Part shown: positions 44,901-54,764 of the stretch, piece after piece
Layout: each line of letters begins with the position of its first letter
Numbering within the stretch: position 1 is the first letter of the stretch
Assembly (NCBI GenBank): GCA_947179155.2
Contig: OX359287.1
Location: 1,537,001 to 1,601,000 of the forward strand
DNA length: 64,000 nt
From: Hedera helix
Lineage: Eukaryota; Streptophyta; Magnoliopsida; Apiales; Araliaceae
Reading direction: 5' to 3'
Position numbers and translations under genes: made by a program
Notes under the pieces: model-generated
Told to the model about the DNA's origin: nothing
What the model saw: the letters and a program-made list of their open reading frames with translations, nothing else
Databases searched by the model: none

Positions 44901-46528
44901 CTCACCACTTGTGTGTCAACCACATGAGCCAAATACCCTACACAACCTTTCTTCAATAATTTCTTGGCCTGCATCATCGTCAGACAAGAAGACTGTCTTG
45001 ACGATTTGCTGCCATAAAATACGACCTTAGACTTATTTGGTGTCTTAAGGTGTATGCACTTCTTCTGACAATCAATTATCGCCCCGTGGTTAAACAACCA
45101 ATCCATCCCAAGTATTACATCAAATTCCCCCAGACGTATTGGAATTAGATTCACATTTAATTTCTGACCCCTGATTTCAGCACAACAATTTCTATGTATG
45201 TACTCTACCGGAATCATTTCTTTATTAGCAACTTCTATGTTCATTGAGTTTTCTAGTTTGTCCCTAGGCAACTCTAATCGTCTAGCGAAATCATCAGACA
45301 CAAATGAACAGGTAGCACCCGAATCAAACAATACATATGCATTTATATTATTGATCGGAATAATACCTGACACCACGTCTTTTGACCCCACGGCATCTTG
45401 CACCGTCATATTGAACGTCCGGGCTGTCGGCTTGTTCTGTGGTACCGGTCCCCCGATAGCCAATTTGTTGTTATTGCCCCTGTAGCCGCTACCCCCGTCA
45501 TTCTTCTTCTTAGGGCAATCTTTTATCAGGTGGTCAGATGCTCCGCAAGAAAAGCATCTCACTTTCTTTGGAAGGGGACAATTTGGAGAAATATGTCCCA
45601 CCTGCCCACAATTGTAACATGTATTCTTCCCTTTCCTGCACTCCCCGAAGTGGTTCTTCCCACATATATTGCATGCTGGCTTTTTCTGAACACTTCCTTG
45701 TTGATTCCCCGAGCTCTTGTCGTTACTGTTGTTGTCCCATTTACGCTTATTACTGTTATTATTATTATTGCCTCCGCTGTTACTATTCTTGCTTCCCCCT
45801 TCATTTTTCTTCTTGTTTCTCTCCTGGTTAAACTTGGTCAACGCGTCGCTTCCACCTTCAGCAATGATTGACTTCTCCAACAAAGTTGCGAACGAGTCAA
45901 TCTGCAGTACTGCTACCTTGTTGAATATCCAAGGTCTCAATCCATTCTCGAACCTCCTGGCCTTGCGTTCCTCCGTGTCTACCTGATGTGGAGCGAACCT
46001 GGCCAACTCATTAAATTTTGCCGCGTACTCCGGTACCGACATGTTCTCCTGTTTCAGTTCTAGAAACCTTACCTCCATCCTACTCTTCATACTTTTCGGG
46101 AAATAATTCTCGTCGAATATTTCCTTAAATTTCGTCCAGGGCACCACACCATCCCCAGCCCTATTCTGATTGGCTTCCCACCAGAAATTGGCTTCACCCT
46201 TCATCATGTAGGTAGCAAAAACTGTCTTTTGCTCCTTAGCTACTCTTGCGATAACGAACGCCTTCTCTATCTCCTTTATCCAAGACTGGGCCTCTATCGG
46301 GTCCGACGTTCCCCTAAACTCTGGCGGTCCCACCGCTTTAAAATCTTTAAAATTCGCCAACTGATTTGGTGGTGGTGGCGGATTTGCTACTACAGGGTGG
46401 CGGTTTTGCATTGCCTCAGCTAGCATGTCGACAAAGTTTTGCATAGGGTCTACGTTGTGTCCCCCCGCGTCGTTGTTAACTGACTCTTCTACCCCCTGGT
46501 TCCTTGGTGGTTGTCTACGTGGCGGCAT
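41999..46528 (-). CDS. Gag-pol polyprotein, Tekay-like chromovirus, 1509 residues, intact
   Basis: Single uninterrupted ORF. Approximate order: Gag (residues 60-230, EAQSWIKEIEKAF); an N/K-rich linker; three zinc knuckles (about 285-345; CNICGKNHFGEC is a short variant, CYNCGQVGHISPNC and CFSCGASDHLIKDC are standard CCHC); aspartic protease (FDSGAT, about 398); reverse transcriptase (about 590-770, FIDDILVYSK at the catalytic site); RNase H (about 875-1000, VYSDAS and FTDHKSL); integrase zinc finger (about 1100-1150) and DDE core (D in TMDFVVG, D in VSDRDPRF, E in GQSERT); C-terminal chromodomain (about 1445-1505, VKVLWRNHAIEESTWELEEE). The chromodomain identifies a chromovirus, and Tekay/Del is the best clade guess. 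It codes for particle formation, reverse transcription and integration. No missing catalytic residue was seen, so the element may be competent. Confidence 0.97.
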   Translation of the reverse strand: MPPRRQPPRNQGVEESVNNDAGGHNVDPMQNFVDMLAEAMQNRHPVVANPPPPPNQLANFKDFKAVGPPEFRGTSDPIEAQSWIKEIEKAFVIARVAKEQKTVFATYMMKGEANFWWEANQNRAGDGVVPWTKFKEIFDENYFPKSMKSRMEVRFLELKQENMSVPEYAAKFNELARFAPHQVDTEERKARRFENGLRPWIFNKVAVLQIDSFATLLEKSIIAEGGSDALTKFNQERNKKKNEGGSKNSNSGGNNNNNSNKRKWDNNSNDKSSGNQQGSVQKKPACNICGKNHFGECRKGKNTCYNCGQVGHISPNCPLPKKVRCFSCGASDHLIKDCPKKKNDGGSGYRGNNNKLAIGGPVPQNKPTARTFNMTVQDAVGSKDVVSGIIPINNINAYVLFDSGATCSFVSDDFARRLELPRDKLENSMNIEVANKEMIPVEYIHRNCCAEIRGQKLNVNLIPIRLGEFDVILGMDWLFNHGAIIDCQKKCIHLKTPNKSKVVFYGSKSSRQSSCLTMMQAKKLLKKGCVGYLAHVVDTQVVSPEMEQIPVVREFTDVFPDVLPGLPPDREIEFVIDLVPGTAPISKAPYRMAPVELKELMVQLQELLDNKYIQPSVSPWGAPVLFVKKKDGSMRLCMDYRELNKVTIKNKYPLPRIDDLFDQLKGAKYFSKIDLRTGYHQLKVRKEDIPKTAFRTRYGHYEFLVMSFGLTNAPAAFMDMMNRIFKQYLDKFVVVFIDDILVYSKTEEEHVEHLRLVLEVLRKERLYAKFSKCEFWLERVQFLGHVIDKEGVSVDPAKVESVMNWEQPRTPTEVRSFLGLAGYYRRFIQDFSKIATPLTNLTRKTVKYVWTEKCEESFQELKKRLSEAPVLTLPDDTGGFTVYSDASHKGLGCVLMQNGKVVAYASRQLKDYEKGYPTHDLELAAVVFALKIWRHYLYGEKCEIFTDHKSLKYIFTQKELNMRQRRWLELIKDYDCEILYHPGKANVVADALSRKSREKLFILTDQEQLVQEMARMELEVRSPNESIEVEVSPTLLDRVKEAQDKDEECDRIRKRMTDGEDVKFKIDSMGLLRFENRVWVPLVPELREEILQEAHSTRYSIHPGSTKMYQDLRQHFWWPNLKREVAECVSRCLTCQRVKAEHQRPSGLLQPLEIPEWKWEHITMDFVVGLPATQKGYDAIWVIVDRLTKSAHFLPIKIRFSLDQLSKLYIKEIVSRHGVPVSIVSDRDPRFTSKFWRSLQERLGTQLRMSTAYHPQTDGQSERTIQTLEDMLRACVMDFKGSWEIHLPLVEFAYNNSYHASIGMPPYEALYGRKCRTPLCWDEVGERRLLGPELVQQTVEIIKVIRARLVAAQDRQKKYADLHRQKRDFEVGSFVFIKVSPWKGKIRFGKKGKLSPRFIGPFEILRRVGEVAYEVALPPELEHIHNVFHVSVLRPYKPDYKHVISYEPIQVGKDLSYEEVPVQILDRKEQKLRNKIIHSVKVLWRNHAIEESTWELEEEMRTNYPFLFE

Positions 46529-46880
46529 TTTCTGTTATAAACAAAAATTTACATTATTATACTGGTTTCATCTTTTTCATTTCATTATTTTGTATCTTAG
46601 ACAATGTTTAGCTAAAATACAAGTAATTATTTCAACACGCATATAAACATAAATTCAACTGCATTTATACTCATATGCTAAAACAGGAGTGCGTAGCACT
46701 TTACATCAAAAGCATACTGCTATAAATGCTTCTATCCCAGAGAAGCTACAAAAGATGGGATCTGACATATCCTACAACTTCCTAGAGTTGGGATTTAGTG
46801 ACATATTAACCCTCTAATAAAACAAAAGTTGGGTTTTACTGCATCTATTTACATACGAAATTAGAAAACAACTACTACTA
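46529..46880 (-). other. Spacer between extra ORF and gag
   Basis: Non-coding. The right half matches 1-253 of the left element. No further signal recognised. Confidence 0.6.
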
Positions 46881-47738
46881 CTACTGAATGCGCATCCCCC
46901 TACGGATCGCGTCGTCATACTCCTCATCCCCGATGGCCATCACCACACTCCTGCTGATGGTGTGCATAGACTGGCCCTCCTCAGCTGGGTAGTAGTGCAC
47001 CCTGCTCTGAAGCCTACTATATGAAGATCGGTAGACGTAGCTAAGTTTATCCGTCCTCACCCGCTTCTCGCGGACCTCCTCCTCTAGCTCAATTATCTGT
47101 CCATAAGCGGCATCTCGTTGTCTCTCCATCTCAATACGGTCCTCTATCGCCTCCTGCCAGTGTGCATGGATGGCGGCCTTCTCTGCCTGAACCTGCTGAA
47201 CCTTCAGCTCAGCCTCGGCTAACCTAGTCTCAGCTACTGCTAACTTAGCCTGCAGCTCCACATCCTGATCTACCAGCTGATGTGTCAGCACTGCAAAGTG
47301 CTCCACCGAATCCTCGTACTCCTGTACCTGATCCTCCAGTCCTACTATCCTCTCCTTCAGCTCTGTGTTCTCGCCAGAGAACTGGTAAGCCGCATCCCTA
47401 TACTGATCCTCCATGTGCTGGTGGGTCAGATTCTGCTCCTCTAGATGCTGGACCCTTGCCTCCAGCCCCTCGTTCCTATCGGTCAGTCCCTCTATGATGT
47501 CAGCGGCAGTGGTGCCCATGCCATCAGCTGACTCCTCCTCCTCAGACTCCTCTGACTCTGCCTCATCCTCACTGTAAGGCCTCATGACTCCGCCCCAGAC
47601 GGGCTCCACACGATCCCCCTCCTCAGGATCTGACTCTGGCTCCTCTACGGGTGCAGCCACCAGCGGCTGTGCAGTATCCATATGGATATCAATATAGTCC
47701 TCCTCAGCAGTGCGACTCGACTGTCCGATCTCTGCCAT
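46881..47738 (-). CDS. Extra coiled-coil ORF of the Tekay-like element, 285 residues
   Basis: Homologue of the ORF at 254-1015, about 30 residues longer because of an additional coiled-coil segment (around residues 130-165, VEHFAVLTHQLVDQDVELQ). It has an acidic N-terminal third (SEDEAESEESEEEES), a long Q/E/R coiled-coil middle and a conserved C-terminus (SRVHYYPAEEGQ, AIGDEEYDDAIRRGM). The start is MAEIGQSS, matching MTEIGQSS in the other element. ATATAG just upstream could be a splice acceptor. Position: first ORF after the 5' LTR and PBS, ~350 bases before gag in element orientation. Function unknown. Confidence 0.8.
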   Translation of the reverse strand: MAEIGQSSRTAEEDYIDIHMDTAQPLVAAPVEEPESDPEEGDRVEPVWGGVMRPYSEDEAESEESEEEESADGMGTTAADIIEGLTDRNEGLEARVQHLEEQNLTHQHMEDQYRDAAYQFSGENTELKERIVGLEDQVQEYEDSVEHFAVLTHQLVDQDVELQAKLAVAETRLAEAELKVQQVQAEKAAIHAHWQEAIEDRIEMERQRDAAYGQIIELEEEVREKRVRTDKLSYVYRSSYSRLQSRVHYYPAEEGQSMHTISRSVVMAIGDEEYDDAIRRGMRIQ

Positions 47739-47967
47739 CCTATATCATAAACCAATAACACACGTTAGTACAGCAATAAAATATATTCATTGATGAAATG
47801 AAATGATATTTTATCATGTACATCTCGGCTCGATGGATTTTCTAAATCCATCTCCAAAAATACACAACATGATGAATCTCCCCGATTCATCCCCTAACGC
47901 ACTCGATATGAGTTTAATACTAAGGTTATAACTTAGGTTTCGCAAATCCTAACGTTTCTAACCTACG
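47739..47967 (-). other. Leader between PBS and extra ORF
   Basis: Non-coding leader sharing most of its sequence with 1016-1242 of the left element, including the atgtacatctcggctcgatgg block, so the leader is conserved across the two subfamilies. Confidence 0.6.
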
Positions 47968-47979
47968 GCTCTGATACCA
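47968..47979 (-). promoter_or_regulatory. Primer binding site, initiator tRNA-Met type
   Basis: The minus strand reads TGGTATCAGAGC, three bases from the LTR edge at 47983. Confidence 0.92.
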
Positions 47980-50534
47980 ACCTGTGACGACCCCAAATCC
48001 GGGTTCCATAACCTCGAGTTTGGTTCTCACTATTCAACACATTACTAACAATTAAATACATACATTGCATTTAAATATCGCGGAATAATACATATTGGTT
48101 CCCTTCAAAAGGTTACAATACCAGGGTCTATCAACCTTAACATAAAAACAGTTCCTATCATAAGGAATTACAAAAGGTTTAACAACCGTAAATACATAAA
48201 TAAAGATCTAACTAGCATGCATAAGCTACTTAAGCTTTGGCCTTTCCTTTTCCCTTATCCTTCCTGGAGCAATCAGGATTATCTGAAAAATGGTTCATGA
48301 TATAGCAAGAATGAGCAACTAGTTTGCTCAGCAAGTTTATAACAATCATATAGATTTAATATATCATGAATGAATGGGAAAGATCATCAATGGTTCAACA
48401 ATAGATATAACAATTGTGAATGAAACAGGATTCAAATTTTAATAAACAGAATATTTGAATCTTAAAATGCTGAGTGGTCACTAAGGACCCTGAACTAACT
48501 AGGGTATAATAGAGTTTCCTCTGACCCTTTGAGTTGTTTGGTTTTCAAGGGGATCAGCCTATTCAACCCGCTGTATATGCATTACATTTAGTCACTGGCG
48601 CCCAAAGTCGGTTTCCCGACACAAAATTCCCTAATTTAGGGTTGTTCAATTCTCAGACTTAATATAAGAAATCCGCACCCAACAATGGTTTGGATAAGCT
48701 TTTAAAAGTATTCAAGTTATTGAATTTAGAAACGTAATGTCTAGCTGAATTATTAGCTTAAGACATTTTTAATACAGTTCATGAATCAAGAACTAATAAG
48801 CTTCAAATGCACTAAGTGCGATTGTATAAACAATATGGATGTGGAATAATTTTAAATAATTAAACCACTGCAAGCTTTAACAATAAATACAAGTATGGAA
48901 ACTTGTTCAACGATAATAATTGAGTAGGGTTAGAGAACTTGCCTGTTTGCTCAGCTACAATAATTGTCTAGCTTTAACTAACTTGCTTTGAAAGACCTAA
49001 CATTAATAAAGTTGGTCTAATAATTAGTACGGCGTATTTGCATAACTATACGCTTAATAACGAACTTATTTACCACACATAAGTACTAACACATAATTTA
49101 CATTAGTCAAAACAATATTATTAACCTTATAGACACTTAATCATTTTAGGTTAATAATTTAATAAGTTAGAAAATATTTTTCTTAAGTGTTGGACACTTA
49201 TTAAACCCTTAAACAACTTATTATAATTGTTTAATTCAATTCAATTTATTTTATTAACTCAATCTCTTTTTAATTACTATTCAATATTGATTAAATAGAA
49301 ATTAATTAACTCTAGTTATTATTTAAAATCAATAATAACTAATTGAACTTACTTATTATTTAATTATAATTAAATAATAAATAATTATTAACTTAGTTTT
49401 AACCTTCTTTAATTTAATGTTAATCAACCAATAATTAACTAAGTAATTAACCTTACTTATTATTTAATTAAGGAAATTAAATAATAGTTTACTAATCTTA
49501 ATCCTCTTTAATTATTATTTAATGTCAATTAAATAATAATTAATTATTTAATTTTAATTATTATTTAAGGTTAAATAATAATCAAATCATTCTTATTTAT
49601 TATTTTAATTAAATAATAAATTATTACTCTAATAACTTAATTTCCATTAATCGTTATTTAATGTTAATTAAATAATAATTAATTACTTAATTATCCTTAT
49701 TTATTATTTAATAATATTTAAATAATAAATAATTAATTTATAAATTTTATCTCTCTTTAAATATTATTTACTAGGCATTAAATAATAATTGCTAATTTAT
49801 CATCTTTATTTATTATTAACATTTAAAATAATAAATAAATAATAATTTATTTAACTTAACCATGGTTTAGCTAACTAGATTAATATTTAAAATAATTAAA
49901 TATTAAACTTAATGAAAAATATCCTCCCCAATATTATTTTTGTATTATTATTATTTTTGTTATAATTTTAATTTAATTTTTAAATATTTAAATTAATTAA
50001 AATTAACCCGAATGGCATTTTCGTAAATAAGTTGAAAAAACGGACCGATGGCATTTCCGTAATTAATTCGAAAACTGAACCGAGGGCAGAATTGTAATTC
50101 TGCCGAAAAAAACACAGAGGGGCAAAATGGTAATTTCGCCGAAAAACAGTTTCTCGCGCATTGCGCGCGTAAGCCGATGCAGGACCAAAACGGCGTCGTT
50201 TTTGAAACCCCGGAAATGGCCTCCGCGCATAACGCGCGGAGTAAAATTTCACGGACGCCAAACGACGTCGTTTGGCTCCGCGTCCTCGGTGAACAGTGGC
50301 AGCCGCGCATTGCGCGGAAAGCCTTAAAAATTTTTTCTTCCCGCAGAACGTGAACAGTGACCAAAAAATACCCACTTTAATAAAAATTATACCATCAAGT
50401 AAGCTTTAAATGCTCAATAAAAATCCAAAAAAATTACCAATCATCTTATATTAATTTATAACATGAAAAATTAATTTTTCATGATTTAATATCAATATTT
50501 TTTTTATAAAAATTTTTACATCACATAAACTACC

Positions 50535-50539
50535 ATAAA
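50535..50539. repeat. Target site duplication, left (ATAAA)
   Basis: ATAAA is repeated at 60527-60531. The uninterrupted 3' LTR carries one copy in ccATAAAtcat. Confidence 0.95.
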
Positions 50540-52076
50540 TGGTGTGATGTCGCAAGCACCCAAAAATAAAATCTTACTTTGGAAAAATAAATATGTAGTA
50601 GTGCAAGTAAGAGTCGATCCCACAGAGAATGATTATTTAATTTTATGTTTTGTAAATAAGAATTGGGTGGTTTTGCAATTAAAGAAATAATTTAAAATAA
50701 ACTAATTAAAATAAATATGAAATAAATAAATAAGAAGAAAAAGCCTTGGTTTAAGTTAATATCCACCATCAAGAATTTACAACTGATCACTGATGCAAAA
50801 ATAAATCAATTAATATTTTGAAGATTCACCATAGAAAGAACTACTCGCAGGTGGAATAATTTTTCTCCTCTCTCCTTAATTTTAGATAAGTAGAGCCACG
50901 TGGTCTAAATACCCTTACTATTAAACAACCCCCGGCACGTGCTAAAGATTTAATTTAATAGCAGCATAAAGAATTAGAGAGATCGTTGAACTAAACAACA
51001 CAAGCCACGTGTTTGCATTTAATTTAGATGAATATTCTTCCTAAGATAAAATAATCTTTTGATCTGCAAAATAATTATTAAACTTAGTCGCTTCATTAAT
51101 AGCAGTAGATTAATATGAATAATAAACTAGTAGTACTCCTAGCAATTAAACAAATTAATCATAAAATTAAGCATAGAAGAATATTCAATAATCAAAATAT
51201 AAATTGAACAATTAAAATAAATTAGATCTCACAATGTATAAATCTTGATAGCTTCAATCACTTAAACCAAGAAAAATAAATTAACTACTCATAAATATAA
51301 AGAACACTAAATAATAGAAGAGAGAATTTTTATTCTAAGAAAAGTTGTTCTTTACAATGTGTATCAAGCCCTCTATTTATAGGCTCCAAAATCCTCCTAA
51401 ACCTAGTTGGAATTAATCTTTCCAAACCCTAATAGGATTTAAAATACAAATAAAAATAAAAGAAAAAGAAAAATAATTATTATTCTAACCCTAGTTGGAA
51501 TTAAAATCCAATTTGGAATCAAAAAAATAGCAAAATCCCGAAATAATCTGTTTTGTAGCAATTTCCGCGCAAACAAACAAGACTTAACCTCAGCCTTGAC
51601 CGGGTCAACGCGGTAACCGCGTCAGGTGACGTCAGCGACACGTCCGCGCATTGCGCGGGCGTTATTTTTTTTCTTCAACTGCATTTCCAAACGACGTCGT
51701 TCCATACGCGGTATAATTTACTCGCGCGCAATGCGCGCAGCCAAGTTTCCGGAATTTACGATTCTGCCACCGGTCTTTTGCTGAAATTACACCCATGTCC
51801 CTCCGCGACTTTTCTTCCTTAATTACGACTTTGCCATCAGCGTGGTTATTTACCGAAAATGCCATCAGAGTTTTGTGAATTTTTCAGATTTGCCCCCAAG
51901 CTTTATTTTTCCTACAAAATAAAATATAAAAATAAATAAAAATAATATAAAAATACTAAAAATCCTAAAAACACATAATAATAAATAAAACACCTAAAAC
52001 ACTAAAAATACTTAAAAACTCACAAATAATTAAGTATAAAAAATACCTAATAAATTGATATAAAATCGACTTATCA
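50540..52076 (-). repeat. LTR copy A (3' LTR in element orientation)
   Basis: 1537 bp. Differs from copies B and C at 50831 (A instead of G); no other difference was noticed. TATA box CTATAAATAG on minus at 51373-51382. GC-rich island at 51640-51740. Confidence 0.93.
51373..51382 (-). promoter_or_regulatory. TATA box of LTR copy A
   Basis: The minus strand reads CTATAAATAG in the context GAGCCTATAAATAGAGGGC. The same box recurs at 55598 and 59823 and in the older copies at 7190 and 26015. Confidence 0.7.
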
Positions 52077-52094
52077 AATACCCCCACACTTAAC
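52077..52094 (-). promoter_or_regulatory. Polypurine tract, first internal copy
   Basis: The minus strand reads GTTAAGTGTGGGGGTATT abutting the LTR. The second copy is at 56302-56319. Confidence 0.7.
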
Positions 52095-53469
52095 TCTTTG
52101 CTTGTCCTCAAGCAAAACAAGAATAAAAACTATAAAATTAAAACAAATATCCAAACAACTTACTTGAGCAATAGATCAATATAAACTTCAACATTAGCCT
52201 CAAAGATTTTTTAAATGATAACTCAAAGAAAATTTCAAAAATATGCAAAGATCAAAAATTTCAACATATTTATTAATCTTACTCTAGTCAAGACCTTTTG
52301 TGTGTGTGAATCCAAATGTATCAAACTAATTAAAACTCAGATAAGTCTAGGTTATTAATTACTTTATAAAAGATATATAATAAAACTCAAAATACTTATT
52401 TATCACATCACTTTTAGCTAATACAGACAAATATAAAGCAGAAGATCAAAAGGTTTTAATCAATTATATACACTAGGATTATTAATATCATTTTTTTTCA
52501 AAAATTTTTTCAATTTTTCTCTTTTAATGGGTGCATTTTATGCTCCATCCCATTTTCTTTCTTTCTTCATTTTTTTTTTCACGGTGAGTGCATTTTATGC
52601 TCCATCTCACCAACGAGTGCGTTTTACGCTCCATCTCGCTTTTTCATGTGTTTATGGGTGAGTGCGTTTTACGCTCCATCTCAACCCACCACAAGATTTT
52701 TTTCTTTTAACAATCCTAGAAAAATTACCTAAATCATCTCCTCCAAATTATATTTTGCCTTATATTTCACTTCAAATAATGATCAAATAAGATATAGAGT
52801 TCAAAAATATCTTTCATAAGCATTTAACCATATAAACTTTCTCTAAATTAAAACTGGCTCAAACAAATGGATATAGGTGCATAAAAATTTAAAGATCTCA
52901 AACAAAGTAATAATCAATAAAAAGCCAAAAATTCAAACTAAGCAAAAAATTATCATTTTTCAAGAGTTATTAAATAAAAATCAAATTTTTTATCATTAGC
53001 TAAAAATTTAAAATTCAATTAACTCATTGCTCAAGTGACACATCCTAAAAATAAAATAAAGAACTACCCCATTTTCGTAGGAAACACGGTTACACTTAGC
53101 ATGTGCAACAAGCCTTTAAACCCCAAGGTTACCCCAAGTGGACGAGTTTTGTCTCGTGAGGGTTTGCAGTGAATTTACCCACAAAATTCAAAATTCAAAA
53201 TTTTTTTTAAAATTCCTAATTTTTTTTATATTTTTTTTTTTTTTTAAATGAAACAAAATTTTAAAATTCCCTAAAAATAAAATAAATATCATAAATCCCT
53301 TCCCCCACACTTAAAATTTACATTGTCCCCAATGTAAAGTAAAATGCAAAGAAAAAGGCACAAATAACTATAAAAAGAAAAAGGAAAAGAAATGCAAATC
53401 TGATTTCTTGGGTTGCCTCCCAAGCAGCGCCTTTGTTTATCGTCATTGGCTTGACAGCAGGCCAAAGTA
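52095..53469 (-). other. Non-coding 3' part of the internal region, first copy
   Basis: No ORF. It holds the hairpin cluster (52540-52690), a poly-T/A stretch (53190-53250) and, next to the gag end, ttgggttgcctcccaagcag, a phrase common in Athila-type elements. The second copy is at 56320-57694. Confidence 0.6.
52540..52690. repeat. Four copies of GAGTGC(A/G)TTTTA(T/C)GCTCCATCTC
   Basis: Motif copies start near 52542, 52587, 52614 and 52661. The core GCRTTTTAYGC can fold on itself. Copied at 56765-56915. Confidence 0.85.
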
Positions 53470-54633
53470 CTACGTTACTCCAACTTCATGAATTTTGAGT
53501 ACCCCATCCATTACGTCATTCTTTATCGGTAGATTCAGTCTCCCTTGCACGTGACATAAACGTTTTACTCCCTCTTCAACGAACAAGTATTTAAGATGAT
53601 TGCAGAGAGTCTTTATATTCGGAATGGGATCCTGCAAAATAAAAGATAAAGAGGTATTATGAGTAACAGGTAATGGAATGGAAGGTGCTACATAATTATC
53701 TAAAATCACTGGCATGGAATTTAATGGAGCTTCAGCCTCTCTCAAATCTTGTTTCAGCTCATTTTCTTCTTCTTCCTTCTCTAACAACAAATTGTTAGTA
53801 ATCGCAATATCCAACTCTTCCTTCTTTGTTTCCTCAACAATTTCCTCCACCTTAGGCATGTCATCATCAAAAATAACATCATCGTCTACATTAATACTTT
53901 CCGCTTCTTTGATGTTATTTTCTTTCTCTTGCTTCGGTGGAGATACTGTCTCTTCTGGATTGTCTACATCGTTACCACTGCTTAACACTTGTGCACTTGT
54001 ATTCTCCGTTGGATTATTCATTGTTTGAGAAGGTACTTGCTCAGAACTTTGCCCCTCTAATTGATCGATTGTCGTTTGTCCCATCGAAGTACCCAAATGT
54101 TGAATAATTGCATTATTTTCTTGAATACGTGCCTGCATGTCTTGTTGAAATTGCAAATTATCCTGTCGTAATTGTAAAGTGTTAGCTTCCATTAATTTAA
54201 GCATATCTTCTAAAGACATATCAGAATAAAGTGATTGGCCCTGTTGTTGTTGGGAATACGGTTGCATGTATTGTTGATAGCTTGAAAAATTTTGATTTGC
54301 GGCCGGATTCATTGGTGGATTCTCATAGCCAAAATTAGAATGATCCCTCCATCTTGAATTATACGCGTTTGAATAGGGATCATATCTTCATTGGGGTTGA
54401 CCAGGAAAACCACTTGCTATATTGGCTTGCTCATAGGACTCCTCTCGAAGAATGGGGCACATATTAGTCGGATGTCCTACCACCGCACAAATCCTACAAG
54501 CTTCCATTCGTTGTGTACGATCTGCAACCATTTGATAAACAAGAGAAGTTAAGGTATCAATTTGTTGCTCAAGAGAAGAAATAGTGACCTCATTGACATA
54601 ATCATGCCTCACTTCCATCCTTAACATGCACAA
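53470..54633 (-). pseudogene. Athila-type gag C-terminal remnant, first copy
   Basis: Read from 54633. An 81-residue part has a coiled segment and a CCHC knuckle (CRICAVVGHPTNMC), followed by GFPGQPQ and a TGA at 54388-54390. Coding continues in frame (RYDPYSNAYNSRWRDHSNFG) into a 280-residue part with a Q-rich region (YQQYMQPYSQQQQGQS), a coiled coil, an acidic E/D/K-rich middle and a C-terminal domain ending KIHEVGVT. The knuckle and the GFPGQPQ...YDPYSN sequence are typical of Athila-type Gag. The N-terminal Gag domain is missing, since coding starts ~110 bases from the PBS. Without its partners it cannot act alone. Confidence 0.85.
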
Positions 54634-54741
54634 CTAAATTAAATTATGAAAATCTAAAAAAAAAAAAAAAAATCTAAAAAATAAAAAAAATTACTAAATT
54701 AGATACATATTTACAAAAGCACAAAATTAAATTAAAATCAT

Positions 54742-54759
54742 TCCCCGGCAACGGCGCCA
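54742..54759 (-). promoter_or_regulatory. Primer binding site, tRNA-Asp type
   Basis: The minus strand reads TGGCGCCGTTGCCGGGGA, complementary to the 3' end of plant tRNA-Asp, five bases (AATTT) from the LTR at 54765. Confidence 0.92.
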
Positions 54760-54764
54760 AAATT

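Noticed and set aside
44587..46423. Plus-strand ORFs over the gag-pol (for example 45398-45871)
   Set aside because: They are complementary shadows of the intact polyprotein.
51662..51865. 67-residue ORF found three times (also 55887 and 60112)
   Set aside because: It lies in the LTR GC-rich island of each tandem copy. Identity follows from LTR identity, and it has no start context or family match.
53714..54028. Ser/Phe-rich plus-strand ORF, repeated at 57939
   Set aside because: It is the complement of the E/K-rich part of the gag remnant.
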